Notes under the pieces: model-generated
Databases searched by the model: none
The model's input: the letters and a program-made list of their open reading frames with translations, nothing else
What the model was told of the DNA's origin: nothing
In this document: piece after piece, positions 36,635 to 49,126 of the stretch
How the letters are laid out: the number at the start of each line of letters is the position of its first letter
Numbering within the stretch: the stretch's first letter is position 1
Origin: Megamerina dolium
Lineage: Eukaryota > Arthropoda > Insecta > Diptera > Megamerinidae
Direction: 5' to 3'
Assembly: GCA_963854835.1 (NCBI GenBank)
Contig: OY978525.1
Location: forward strand, 113,969,018 to 114,033,017
DNA length: 64,000 nt
Position numbers and translations under genes: made by a program

Positions 36635-38592
36635 GGTAGGTAGGTAGAATGGTTGCGACCCTGGTCGCTCAAGTAGCAAACAAAAATGCCGTTTTGAGCC
36701 ATAAATCTCGCTAAGACCTACTGAGTATTAAAGGGATATGTTACAACCAGCCGGAGTTGTTTATGAACTGAAGGATATTGGATATCCCTATTATAGATAC
36801 CTGTCCATGGTTATCAAAGAAAGGGCTACCTAAGGATGTTAATCGGTTTCTGGATAAGGCCGGGCATTTGCACAAGAAATGCTCTACCGTCTCCTTAGCG
36901 GTAATGTCGTTGCAGCTTCGGCAGTGGTCGTTGTGCGTGATACCCATTTTCTCCGCATGTGTACCAATGGCCCAGTGGCCTGTGCATACTACTATTAGTT
37001 TGTGTGTGACGGCCCTAGATCTACTCAGAAGGCTCCTTGTCCTCTTCTCGCTGTAGTCTGGCCAGGTGACTTTTGAAATTGTGCAGGTCGTGGTGCTAGT
37101 CCATTTCCGCTGCGCTTTGTTTAAATAGTGTTTTTGAATAATCCCCTTGGCTTCAGCTAGGGGAACACCTACATCGGCAATGGGTGTTAGTTCATTGTCT
37201 GCAGATGAGCCCCTTCGAGCTAGCTCATCAGCATTCTCGTTGCCTGCGATTCCCTTGTGTCCTGGAACCCAGATAACTAATACTTCGTGGTGGGTAGATA
37301 TTGAGATTATTATTTGTTTACACTCTCTGACCAGCTTTGAGCTAACAGTTGGCGCGGTTAGCGCCTTTATAGCTGCCTGGCTATCGGAGTGAATTGTTGC
37401 CTTTCCAGTTATGTTCCTCTGTTGTAGCAATTCGCATGCTTGCAGAATTGCATATACCTCCGCCTGGAACACACTGCAATAAGAAGGGAGTTTTACGGAC
37501 GTTGATATTTCTAAGGACTCCGAATAGATTCCTGCTCCAACTCCAGAGTCCATTTTGGAACCATCAGTGAAAATGTGTGTATCCCTACCAGTCAGGATCC
37601 CACCTTTCTTCCACTCATTTCTGCTAGGAAATACGGCCTTGATGCCTCTCTCAAAAGCCAGCTTGCGAGGGCAGAAGTCCGTCCTGTTGTCAACTATATC
37701 TATAGGTACATTCCTAAGGATGCTACTGTGTCCTTGTTGAGTACACTTCCAACATCCAGATTCCCTGAGTCTGAGTGCCGTTTGCGATGCAGTACATAGT
37801 ATGTGCAAGTCAATTGGAAGGAGGTTCAAAATAGGATCCAAGGCTGCTGCAGGGCAGGTGCGACAGGCCCCAGTGGCACTAACGCACGCAGTGCGCTGAA
37901 CTTTCCGTAGTTTATTGGTGTTATAGTTCTTCCGTAGAGCTTCCCACCAAACTACAGAGCCATAAGTCAACACCGGCCTCACTACCGCTTGGTACATCCA
38001 GAGTACCATTTTTGGTCTTAGACCCCACTTCTTACCAAACATCGATTTGCAAGCATAGAAAGTGATGCAGGCCTTCCGTACTCTCTCTTCGATGCATGTT
38101 TTCCAATTCAGTTTGCAGTCTATAGTCAGTCCCAGATACTTGGTGCTGTTCGATAGAGTTAATTGCTGTCCGTTTAATGTTGGTAGTCTGAAGGTAGGTG
38201 GTTTGTACTTCCTCGTAAAGAGCAGTAACTCCGTCTTATCCCGATTCAACCTAAGGCCACAATCTTGTGCCCACCTACTTAGTTTTGCTAATGTTCTTTC
38301 CATGATTTCACTCATCACAGAAGGGAAGGGACCCGAGACTAGGATCGCCACATCATCAGCGTACGCTAAAATCTTAACTCCATTTGCGTTAAGTTCAACA
38401 AGGATATCGTTTATAGTAAAGAGCCAGAGCAGGGGGGACAGCACGCCCCCCTGCGGTGTGCCCCTACGTACCCGCTTACTACGTTTCGCACCCCCTGTTA
38501 TTTCGCGGTTAATAAGTAGGGAAGAGATCCAATTTCTAATTGGTTCTGCTATTTCTGTCCTGGCAAGGGCGGACAGCCCAAGCTCAAGCTTT
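36635..38592 (-). mobile_element. RNase H-bearing LINE, 5' truncated, with intact reading frame
   Basis: A minus-strand non-LTR retrotransposon copy. Its 3' end lies at a short (CTAC)n tail (GGTAGGTAGGTAG at 36635-36647 on the + strand), and its 5' end is cut inside the RT domain near 38592. The frame inside is uninterrupted over ~616 codons, unlike every other LINE in this window, and GC content is visibly higher than the surroundings. Its RT-RNase H arrangement fits the I/LOA-type clades. No clear target-site duplication was found. Confidence 0.88.
36741..38591 (-). CDS. LINE ORF2 C-terminal part: reverse transcriptase and RNase H
   Basis: The frame opens without its own start codon, inside the RT palm/fingers (TEIAEPIRNWISSLLINREI), followed by RRGTPQGGVLSPLLWLFTIND and the catalytic LAYADDVAILVSG, then TKYLGLTIDCKLNW and MYQAVVRPVLTYGSVVWWE (thumb). 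RNase H follows with all four acidic residues in place: FTDGSKMDSGVGAGIY (D), FQAEVYAILQACE (E), IHSDSQAAIKAL (D) and WVPGHKGIAGNENADELAR (H and D). The C-terminus has a zinc-ribbon-like CRSCNDITAKETVEHFLCKCP and stops at 36741. The protein would copy element RNA at the nicked target; this copy lacks the endonuclease and 5' RT part, so it cannot act by itself. Uninterrupted coding suggests recent insertion. Confidence 0.88.
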   Translation of the reverse strand, partial: KLELGLSALARTEIAEPIRNWISSLLINREITGGAKRSKRVRRGTPQGGVLSPLLWLFTINDILVELNANGVKILAYADDVAILVSGPFPSVMSEIMERTLAKLSRWAQDCGLRLNRDKTELLLFTRKYKPPTFRLPTLNGQQLTLSNSTKYLGLTIDCKLNWKTCIEERVRKACITFYACKSMFGKKWGLRPKMVLWMYQAVVRPVLTYGSVVWWEALRKNYNTNKLRKVQRTACVSATGACRTCPAAALDPILNLLPIDLHILCTASQTALRLRESGCWKCTQQGHSSILRNVPIDIVDNRTDFCPRKLAFERGIKAVFPSRNEWKKGGILTGRDTHIFTDGSKMDSGVGAGIYSESLEISTSVKLPSYCSVFQAEVYAILQACELLQQRNITGKATIHSDSQAAIKALTAPTVSSKLVRECKQIIISISTHHEVLVIWVPGHKGIAGNENADELARRGSSADNELTPIADVGVPLAEAKGIIQKHYLNKAQRKWTSTTTCTISKVTWPDYSEKRTRSLLSRSRAVTHKLIVVCTGHWAIGTHAEKMGITHNDHCRSCNDITAKETVEHFLCKCPALSRNRLTSLGSPFFDNHGQVSIIGISNILQFINNSGWL

Positions 38593-39720
38593 TATCTATA
38601 TTAATTAATTAACAAAATTAATGTGTCATCATACTGTAATAAAAAAAACTATATGGTGATCACTGTGTCGACTTTCTGTGAGCTCGAAATGAATTACGTT
38701 GGTTTACGTCAACTTAGGAATTCCACAAACACATAACGTCCCTAGTAATCAAATCAAATCATCATTTATTTTTGTGGAATTTTTCAATGCAATGACAAAC
38801 AACTGTAATCGATATGAATGTAATAAATATTCCATTTGTATACGAAAGTGTTTTCCAACAAAGCTACAATATGTGGTATATGTAAAACATAGAGTAATAT
38901 GTATTGTACAATGATTGCATCGAATGCTTATATTATGTATGTATTCACTTGTACATGGATATGCATATCTACATAAATCGCTTCAATAGTTTCAAAAGAA
39001 TATGAAATGAAAAAAAAAAGAAAATTCCATGTTTCAATATGTTTTTTCCGCAATAAAAATCATATCTGCAAATAACCATGGTATTTCTATTAAATTATAA
39101 TGGAAAAGGAAGGAAGATATATCGCAAATGCGTTTACGTATGAAAAGTAAAAAAGCTAATATTGAGAAACATATAAGGAGAATACTAAGCTTAGCTAACG
39201 GGTTTATAAAATTTAATGAATTTTCACATATTGTGGATTTTATGAATTTATTTGTAGATTTTCATGCATTTTTTCATAGATTTTAATGAAAAGTTTCATA
39301 AATTTTATGAATTTATTCATTAATTTCCCACACAAAGAACCCAGTAAATATCTTGATTTTGTTTATAATTTCATTTTAATAAAATATTAATAAATATTTG
39401 AGCTAATTCTTTTAATTACAAATACTTCAGAATTCAATAATTAAGTTATTTTAATTATAAATAATTTGTCGCGTAGTGCATGACAAATTATTTTGGCCTT
39501 AAATCCATAAATATTACCAAATGTGAAAACACCTAAGATATCGTATGTTTAGTATAAAAACGAGACCGTTAAAAAAAATCCGATATTTAGGCTTGAAACC
39601 GACTTCGCTACAGTCCTCTGCGGCACTGTGCATACATCGATATGTATCAGTATGGTCTAAGAAAAATAAAATTATATCATCGGAAGGATGTTTGTTATAA
39701 TTTTAATAATTTCGGCAGTC
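38593..39720. other. AT-rich intron
   Basis: No gene. A short family of AATTTTATGAATTTAT-like words occurs near 39210-39320. Confidence 0.55.
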
Positions 39721-40620
39721 TTACTTGATTTTAAATAAAATGCAAACGGTTTGGAAATTTTCAAAACATTTTATTGCGATCGAAAGGTTACACAATACGA
39801 TTAACATATGTGTGCAAAATTATTTCCCGGATATATTCACCGCAGCTATTCCGTAGATAGCTCACTCTTTCTGCCATATTCTTGATGGCATTTTGCAGTA
39901 AGACCTTCGGAATGGCTCGAATCATCGATATAATATTGCTTTTCAAGTCTGGAATTGTCTTCGGATCATTTACATCGACTTTATACTTCATATAACCCCA
40001 CATAAAAAAGTCTAACGGCATCAAATCACATGATCTGAGCACCCAATAGACATCACCGCGACGAGAAATTACACGATTTGGGAATTTTCGAAACAAAAAG
40101 TCCAAATTGAGGCAAGTTGTGTATGGTATAACGCCGTCCTGTTGAAACCACATATCCTCCAGACCTCCAGGGCTTCAATCTTCTCCACAAAATAGTCCTT
40201 CAACATAGTGTGGTTCCGGTCATAATTGACATTCTCGGTGTCCGTCCGTTCTCATCTTCGATAAAATGCGGCCCAATGATGCCTCCGAACCATAAACCAC
40301 ACCAAACAGTGACTCGCGGTGGATGCATTGGTTTCTCAGTAATGACGTGTGGATTTTCCGGGCACCAGATATGGCAGTTTTGCTTGTCAACATAACCTCC
40401 GAGGTGGAAATGAGCTTCCACCTGAGTACGTACCCAGTTTGATAAAATTTATTCACAATGTTGCGCACAGTTGTTTTACTAATGTGATGTTTTTAATGAA
40501 CCGATCGTATCGTTCGCATCATCGAATTGAAATTTAAGATCCGAAATTCGAGGATTTTAATGTGTTGTTCTTTCGTATAGCGATCCATATCTAAAATTCT
40601 ATACTGTCACGATCATTGGA
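39721..40620 (-). mobile_element. D,D41D-type transposon, 5' part degraded
   Basis: The minus strand encodes AHFHLGGYVDKQNCHIW (around the first catalytic Asp), NPHVITEKPMHPPRVTVWCG, GGIIGPHFIEDENG, then MWFQQDGVIPYTT (second Asp) and ISRRGDVYWVLRSCDLMPLDFFMWGY (third Asp), and the typical ending AIKNMAERVSYLRNSCGEYI. Counting residues between the second and third Asp gives 41, which places it in the D,D41D (rosa-like) group. The N-terminal DNA-binding part is almost gone and the frame is shifted near 40195. Terminal inverted repeats were not resolved, so limits are approximate. Confidence 0.82.
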
Positions 40621-43590
40621 TTTATGGACAATTCAGTAAAATCAATGAATTTATTTGTAAAACATCACAGCAGAAAGTTTATGAACGTCGTTCATAAAAA
40701 ATGAATGAATTATTTTTAAATTGATCGTATTTGTTTTTGAATATATTTTATACTTTTGTTCGATTCCTCTAAAGTGTTTCGTCGTGGTATGAAAATAGTA
40801 AAAGAATTTTCATTAATATTATCTGTTTATGCATTTGAAATATTTTTAATACTTTCATGTAATCATTACTCTTCCTTTCTATCTGCTGCTTGCAAACATA
40901 AGCTCATTACTTGCATACGTAACTACTAGCCAATAGCAGAATGTGTTGGATAAAGTTGCACATACATTATGTAATAGGATTGTGTAAGTTATATTGACAT
41001 AGTGATATATTTGCGTCTGACCAATGATCACATTTCAATATTGTTTCAGGTGGTTGCTGCATATTTGCTATTCCTTAATTGTTGTTATCCCAAAGAACGA
41101 AAACTCATGGTATACAATATTCGAAACTGTACGTATATAGGACGATGTTGCAGTTTTTTTGCATCATTTCCCATACTATTTGTTGAAGGAAAAAATGTAT
41201 GCATACATATATATGCACATGCTTCATCATATATGAATACTAATGTGTGTTTGTGTGTCTTATATAACAATTGTGTACTAAACCCTTTCTGGCGTCCATA
41301 GCTTACATGTACTATTTACTATTGTTCCAACTGCTCTGTGCATAAGAATTGCTTGTTCAACAAAGGTTTTTTCCCAGTAGTTTATGTTAACTGAAATTTA
41401 TTAAAGAATGCATCTCCTCTACATGTTTACTGTTCTAGTGAGTATGTATGTGGTCCATACAAAATCATACGCATAATGAGTGTGTTTGCAATAATCATGC
41501 TACCACTGGTTTCGACATATTTCCAATTTGGCATCCTTTATCTTTGCATACGTTATATACGTTATATATGTAGGAGTGTGTTTAACTAATACTGAGAAGT
41601 ACATATGTACTAGTCTGGATTGAAAATATTTAATATACATACTATAATATACAAAATCTGTTCGTCTTTGTGGCGTTATCTCTTATTAGAAATAATTGCT
41701 AGATGCCTTATGAGTAATTAGTAATGATTAAAGATCCATAATTTATACATATGTTGTATAAGAAGTGGGCGTAAATATATATATATATATATATACGGGT
41801 ATATGCCAAGTTTCAGTTGTTTTCAGTATTCAGCATCTAAACAAAGTAAGTGTGTCGGTATGTGTATTACAACAATTAATAATTTATTCTTCATAAATGA
41901 GTAAACTGCTATTGTTGTTATGATTTTTTCTGTTTTTCTCTTTGTTTAGTGTTTGCATATGCTCATGTCTAACATACGATTACAAGTGCATAAATGATAT
42001 ATGTACATTAGGGTGTATGTTACTTGAAAAGGTAATTTTACTCTCTAGAACTCATAGGTTAAAAGTATTTGATGTGGAAAAAATTACAAAGTAGAAAGTT
42101 TCGTCCCGATACTTAAACTTTTTAAACTCGGTTAGAGGTTCTAAAGTTGGAAAAGGCATTTGTTCATCATTATCTTATGGTTACACTATAATATAGTTAC
42201 GTTTTTATTTTGTGAACGTTTAATTTTCTTTGAATCAACCTTCTTCGATCACTGGATTCTCTTAATAATAATTGCAACACTTATTTTGTACAACTATATA
42301 CAGCAACAATTTATTTAATCAACTCTATTTACAATAAACTATTTATAATAACACTTTAATGTACTTGCAACTTTTGCCTCTGATACTGTATCGATGTTTG
42401 CGCGATCACGTTCAGGATTCGATTGAATTGCATTTGTCAACACTGGCTCTGTTTATACTCTGCGGCAACACTTCATAATAATATTCGCTCTCATCAGTCC
42501 CAGTATTTGCTTCTAGTGGAGTCAAAAGAATGGATCACGCCCATCATTAATTTTGCAATTTGATATTTTTGCATTTTGACATTTTGATCTTTTCACATTT
42601 TGACATTTTGATATTTTCACATTTTGACATTTTGATATTGGATGTTCGAGAAAGTTCGGTAAATGGCTCTAAAATGTAACATCTCTGGTAATATTAAATA
42701 GCATTAATTGCATCGAGCTATACTATAGCTTGTTAGAAGGCATTTTTAAAATCGCGTGATCCCCTACCTATAAAAATGATTGAAAATTTGGAACATTATC
42801 GTTATATTTTGCTTTTCTATTATCGAAAATGTAAGAATGCATTGCAGTCTGCTGAAAAAATTTTGATCTTTTTACAATTTAAGATTTTTGCAAAACACAC
42901 CTTCCCCCTAAGCCTTTACCAGGCCTCTCCTATAAAGTTTATATATTTATAAAAATTGAAAATATATTTTTTATATTAAGATATTTCCCCTCAAGCATAT
43001 TTACGCTCTGTTTAAGTTATGTTCATTGCGACAATTGAAGTTCGACAAACAACATCTTAACTATCCTGTAATTGCCTCTAGTGAGGTGAAATCTTGCATC
43101 AACCATTTTTAAGTTTACCTGTCATTTTGTTCTGTTTCCAGCGCACAAGTACCTTTTGGTATTCAAAATGAACACCAAAATATACTTAAATCGACAGATA
43201 ATCATACTGGAGGGTAAAAAGTAAATTCACCACCATCAGTCTTATCTTTTCAATATTTTTTCCCTAATATACTTACACTACCCATTAAAGCGACTGCTCA
43301 AAAATCACTTCTAGTAGAAGCAAACATAAGCCGACATCAAGTGTTTTTCCATCCTAATATTATTTTCGAACATACATTTTCTATCCTTTAGGATGGCCAT
43401 ACGGAGGGCGGGGGGAAATCATCTGAAAGAAATCTTTCCTTTTGGTAATGTAATTCAATGCAATTCTAAGTAAGCATGAATAAGTAAAAGTTTTTTATTA
43501 TTCGACAATGTGAATTAAAAATTAATTTTATTCGTACGGTGAATATTGCAATTGCAATTAATGTGAACCACTTAAAGCAAAAAAAATCTC
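40621..43590. other. AT-rich intron with tandem repeats
   Basis: No gene. (AT)n at about 41774-41794. At about 42560-42640 a ~24-bp unit TTTTGACATTTTGATATTTT (partial) is repeated about three times. Confidence 0.6.
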
Positions 43591-43596
43591 CTTACA

Positions 43597-44870
43597 GTCG
43601 GCTGGGGCCGACCAAACTATACCCTGCATATGTAGATTTATATATAAAAAGTTTACTCGAATATCCAACTTTTCTTTTATTTCCACTTTTCGAGAAACAA
43701 TTTTTGCATATACTACTAATTTACACCCGAAATATGGTTGACTTTGACGAAGTAAAAGGATTTTAAGATAATTCCGAGGCTTAGTATGGGAGCTATATAA
43801 AAAGTGGGCGTGGCTTACCACTTTCTAGTAAATCCAATTAATTTTTCAATGTTAATCCACACCTTAAATTTGGTGTCCTACGTTGAATAGTTTCTAAGTT
43901 ATGGTGGTTAACATTTTTGTTTAATTTCCTCAACTTTGTATGGGAGCCCCAATAAGAAGTGGGCGTGGTACGCTGATTTTTCGCCAGATTATTTTCGACT
44001 ACGATATTAATTTAAGTGTCAATTATGGTTATTGTAGACATAAGATTGCCTAAGTTACAGCTGTTTCAATTTAAAATTTGTATGGGGGCTACGATAAACA
44101 CTGGGCGTGGTGCTCCCATTTTCTGTGAGCCTAGTTGCTCGTACAATACTAATCCATACCCTAAGTCTCGTTATTCTACGCTGAATAGTTTGCAAGTTAT
44201 AACCGGTAACATTTTTTTTAATTTCCGCAACTTTGTATGGGAGACCCAAAAAGGAGTGGGCGTGGCACATTGATTTTCTGCCATATTATTTCTGACTGCC
44301 GTGTTAATCTAAGTGTCAATTATGGTTATTCTAGATAGAAGATTGTAGAAGTTACAGCAGTTTCAATTTAAAAGAAGTACAGACACTTTGTATGGGAGCT
44401 ACGCTAGAAAGTAGGCGTGGCTCATCCACTTTTGGTCAGGTTATATAGTGGTATAATATAACTCTATGTGCCAAATATTGTTGTCCCAAGTGGTATATTA
44501 TGTGAGTTATAGCAAGTTAAAGATTTTGAAAATTTCGAGGTTAGTCGCTTTGAATGCTTGGTGTGGGCGTGGTTATTGACCGATCATGCCCAATATCAAT
44601 CCCCTCCGTACCCTTGGATCATAGATTACTTATGCCAAATTTCATCGAAATAGCTCAATATTTACTCAAGTTATCGTGCGAACCAGCCAGGTGACAGACA
44701 GACGGACGGACGGACGGACGGACGGACATCGTTAAATCGAAAATTTAATCGACGCTGATCACGAATATATATCCATGTCTATATCTCCGGAGATTCCTTC
44801 AAGTGGACACAAACATCTGACCGAAATGAATATACCATGCATATTGCATTATGCAGGGTATAAAAATTGC
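43597..44870 (-). mobile_element. DINE-1-like Helitron candidate
   Basis: The segment has perfect 13-bp subterminal inverted repeats TATACCCTGCATA (43618-43630) and TATGCAGGGTATA (44850-44862). Outside the left one is a stem-loop GTCGGC-TGGG-GCCGAC (43597-43612). Near the right end is a (GACR)n microsatellite (44693-44728), and the inside carries about two copies of a 297-bp tandem unit, each with GTATGGGAG and GTGGGCGTGG. Subterminal repeats, a 3' stem-loop, a GTCY/GACR microsatellite and no coding frame are the layout known for DINE-1/mini-me Helitron-like elements of flies; on that model it reads on the minus strand with the 3' end at ~43590. A canonical CTRR end was not found. There is no replicase/helicase, so it is non-autonomous. 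Confidence 0.6.
43786..44430. repeat. 297-bp internal tandem repeat of the Helitron candidate
   Basis: Matching words recur at a spacing of 297 bases: CAACTTTGTATGGGAG at 43931 and 44228, and AAGTGTCAATTATGGTTATT near 44015 and 44312. A shorter half-unit pattern (GTATGGG... GGGCGTGG) recurs at 43786, 43940, 44083, 44236 and 44392. Copies differ by scattered substitutions. Confidence 0.8.
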
Positions 44871-44875
44871 ATTCT

Positions 44876-47800
44876 AGATGGGATTAAAATAGGGTAGATA
44901 TCAGAAGAAATTAATGGCGGTCGATCTACGACGAATAAGAGAAATGAAGAAAAAAACACTTTGTCCCACTTTGGGGCTTAGGAGCGAGTTTGATAATTCC
45001 ATTCATTCGATAAGAAACTTTCTGAATGTGTTGTAGTTTTTTTTTTTTTTTTATAAATGTAAAGCCGAATGTTTTTCGTCTATGTGAAATAAAATTTAAG
45101 CTGAAACTCGAATTATCCCATGCATTTGATGGTCGGTCACCTTAATGTACATGTACTCGTATTGTCTCTTGTTAATCTCACAAAATTAATACTAAAATAA
45201 TAAAATGTTATGGCAAATATACATGTTGTAGTTAATTAATCAAAGCTCACGGCTACGATGTAATGCTTTTGTTTAATTTTACCCAAACGCTTAAAGTATT
45301 ATCCATGTAACATATATTTATTTAGGTATTATATGTACTTAGTATAAAAAGATACACTGAAATATCGAAATAAATGTGCATATATGTATGTGAGTGTGTT
45401 TGAAATATTTACATTAAAACACTAGCATAATAATATAATTAACTATTTGTACATTGCTATATATGTACCATATGTAAGAGCATCTATTCATGCATGTATG
45501 TTATGGATACAATCATACACGTGTGCAGGGTCGTATGTGAAGAAGACTACGGTATTTATAGACGTTTATATATTGTATAATTTTTGGTTTTCAGCGAAAT
45601 ATCATATAATTGAATCACTTAGTAAAACAAAGTTCAAAAGAGTCTATATAGATTTAAAGGATTGACAAATTTAGAGTAGTAATGACAGGTAAGCAAAAGG
45701 AGCCCTTTGAGAAAAAACATTTTTCCATATATTTCCATAAAGTTTTACTTGCAAGTGAAGTTAAGACAAGATAAATGACTATATACTATCAATAAATACG
45801 ACTACTAACACTGTGACACAATTTCAGGGTTATTGCTTGGGGGCGGAATGATTCCAACTTAGGATGAAAGACCTAGACTCAAATAGAAAAAACTCCAAAT
45901 CTTTTTTAATTGCCATTCATTTTGCGTTTCCAGGGAGCAGTAAGGCCAACAGTGAAGTAACACATGTGAACTCACATGTGTGGCTCAGTTTCTGATGATA
46001 GCGATGAGTGCAATACTAATGCCCCAAGCACCAACTCGTCACCCTCGAAAAGAGCCAGTATTATATTTCTGAACAAAAACTAATTAAGGACTTTAAGGTT
46101 TTTGTATAAAGATAAATAATTTTCTAGGACATTTTAACCACCTAGCGAGCTCCCAAATGCCATTTCACTCAGACTCTCCAAAAAAAGGGTTCAAAATGAC
46201 ACTTTCGTTAGGGAGTTAACGGGTTAAAATGCTGTATGAAATTATTTTACTATATGGAACCAAACTACATATTTTGTTCCGATATGAATTTTAATCCATT
46301 TTTTTGACTTATTCAAAATGGACTCAGACAAAAAATTGCAAACTGAATATGGCCATAAAAAAAATTTTTAGCCTCAGAATGCAAAAAGATTTGGAGGTTT
46401 TACTATATCGGTCTAGGTCTAATTTCATCCTTCCTCCTAAATTAGAATTAGAATTATTCCGGCCCCACAAATACTGTGTCAATGTGTAATTTGTTCTATT
46501 TTACATATATAAAAATATTTCAAAAAATTTAAAACATTTTCGAAATGTTGTCCACAACAGTAGAATTTATTTCAATACCAATTTTTTACTGTTACTAACT
46601 AACAAAATGTTACTAGAAGGTTTCTATATATAGTTTTTGTGGTTAGTGAGTGTTTTTCGTAGTAATTCATTGAGTACAAAAGTGAAATATTTTATAATTT
46701 TTTTAATTCTCCTTAAATTTAAATTTAAATTTTAAATTTCCTTTTAAATTTGTTATATGTTTTTCATTAAAAGAATAATTTTGTACGAAAACGTTTACGA
46801 ACGAATGTGTCTGATATGAATTACATTCGATAGAAATTGAAAGGAAACCCGAAATCAGAATTAAAATTCAATTAAATCGTGGTACGACCAATCACTTTGA
46901 TTGTGTTCCAACTGAAAATGTTCTTTATAAAGGCATCAATTGCCAACAAATTCATAAAATCATTCATTATATCACAAACAAATATCAAAATTTTATCTTA
47001 AAGTTCTTATGTCTTTTCATTAAAAGAGCACTCTATCACGAATACATTTACCAACGAATGTACTTTATATGGATTGTAGTACACTCATTTTTATCAGAGA
47101 CAACATTGATCAATATAAATTTAATGTTTAAAAATTAAATAAAAACACTCGCAATACGTAATGCTATGTTATGCAATAATTGCATATTTTTACACAGGAA
47201 AAATATTATTAAGAAAATTCAAAATCGAAAAAAAATTCTTTAGACATAAATAACTACTTAATAATATCATAAAACTATAATAAAACTTCAAATTAACATG
47301 CATACATATTGTACCATAAAAAGTGAATAGTAAGTAAGTAATTAAATTCTTTAGGAAAATGCAAGAATATTATTTCAACCCGCATACCATTCTGAATAAC
47401 CACTATCTCATATAAAACTTTCTAAATAAAAGTACTAATGAAAATAATCTCATATAATTGAATTGCAAAGAAATTCATTTTGTGATTGTAGACACTTCTT
47501 CAAATTAGTAAAGAACAAACATCAAAAGAAATTTTCATTTAAAAACGTAAAGGATAAAAGAGTAATTTGAAAATGAAAAAAAAAAAAATATATAAAATTG
47601 TGTAAATTAAAACCTAATTTCTACATCATGCTACATACATATGTACGTGTATATACCCTATGCACATGTTTTGTATGTGCAAAGGGTGAATTAGAATCAT
47701 TGGAGCGGGACGAGTGTAATATTTTATCTTTAAATGCGTCTCAAAAAGTTTTGGTATATTTAAATTTATCAAAGCATTGTGAAAAATATAAAGTTATCCG

Positions 47801-47960
47801 ACTCTGATCACTACGACCATATTTACTAACTAATAGATATATTCGAAATGTGCTAAATTGTATATAGAACACGTTTACCTCCTACAATATAAAAACATAT
47901 AGTAATTGCAATATTTCTTTATTTTTGAAATAATAAAAAAAAATAAAGAAATATTTTGTG
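44876..47960. other. AT-rich intron
   Basis: No gene recognised. An inverted repeat occurs at 46130-46231 (CATTTTAACC...CTCCC versus GGGAGTTAACGGGTTAAAATG). The stretch 45830-46080 is slightly GC-richer but gives no convincing frame. Confidence 0.55.
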
Positions 47961-47962
47961 TA

Positions 47963-49124
47963 TAAATAAGTCCGCGTGGATTTGATTTGTTTCATCTGGC
48001 AACACCGTCATTTTGAACTGTCATCATTAGGCTTTCTTTTGTCAGTATCTGTCATTTTGCTGAAGTGTAGGCAACATAGATTCTGTGTGCTCTGAAAATG
48101 TCGACCTTTGTACCGAATAATATGTTTTTGTGGGGTGTCTTACTTCATTACTTCAATATGAAGACAGAGGTTGCAGAAAGTCATCGTATTTTAGTGAAAG
48201 TGACCATGCTCTAGCTGAACGAACGTGTCAGAAGTGATTTGCGCGATTTACAAGTAGCAATATTGATTTGGAAGACAAAGAACGGCTTGAAGTTGCAACA
48301 AAGTTTCACGATGAAGAATTAGAGGCAAAGCTCGATGAAGATCCATCACAATTGCGAGATGAATGCGCAAAAATACTTGGAGTTACTCAACCAACCATTT
48401 GGTAGGAAATTATGTGCAGTATGAACTGAAGCCAAGAGACGTCGAACGTCGTTTTTTTCGGATGTGAACAGCTGCTCCAACGACAAGAAAGAAAGGGGTT
48501 TTTTAATCGAATTGTGACTGGTGATGACAAGTGGGTCCATTACGATAATCTAAATGTTGGCCAACGTATCGATACCCAAGTCATGCCTCATCATAGATGG
48601 CCAAGTCGAAGCTGTGTATTTGGTGAAACCAGCTGGGTGTGGTGTATTATGAGCTGTTAAAATCGGGTCAGACGATCACAGGGGACCTATATCGGCAACA
48701 ATTGCTGCGTTTGAGCCGAGCATTACGAGAAAAACGGTGGTAATACACCGATAGACACGACAAAGTTATTTTGCAACATGATAATGCTCGGCAACATGTT
48801 GCTGGAGTCGGTCAAACATACTTAAGAACACAGAAATGGGAAGTCCTACCCCACCCACCGTATAGTCCAGACATAGTTCCTTTAGATTACCACTTGTTTC
48901 GATCGATAACACACGGCATGGAAGAACAGCGCTTCCATTATTACGAAGAAGCCGATTCATGGATTGCCTCAAGAGATATTGACTTCTTCCGACGCGGAAT
49001 CCGTATGCTGCAAGAAAAATGGGATTAAATAGTGGCTAGTGACGAACAATACTTTGAACATTGCATAACCCATATTTCACAATAAAATTACAATTTTCGA
49101 AAATAAGCCGAACGAACTTATTCA
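47963..49124 (+). mobile_element. mariner transposon, Mos1-like, inactive
   Basis: The ends are roughly inverted: left TAAATAAGTCCGCGTGG, right (complement) TGAATAAGTTCGTTCGG, each flanked by TA. Translated with frameshifts it runs MSTFVPNNMFLWGVLLHYFN, VAESHRILV, a helix-turn-helix LGVTQPTIW-like part, RIVTGDDKWVHYDN (first Asp), CIWWNQLGVVYYELLKSGQT, DKVILQHDNARQHVA (second Asp), WEVLPHPPYSPDIVPLDYHLF (third Asp) and the ending FFRRGIRMLQEKWD, then ASDEQYFEH. Thirty-four residues separate the second and third Asp, the D,D34D signature. All three catalytic Asp codons remain, but multiple stops and shifts kill the gene. Confidence 0.9.
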
Positions 49125-49126
49125 TA

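Noticed and set aside
36778..38604. Several + strand frames of 60-180 codons
   Set aside because: They are shadows of the minus-strand LINE ORF2, whose RT and RNase H motifs are unmistakable.
45830..46080. Possible coding segment (DDSDECNTNAPSTNSSPSKR)
   Set aside because: Short, in a frame with stops on both sides, and not matched to a family; might be a transposase N-terminal scrap but cannot be supported.
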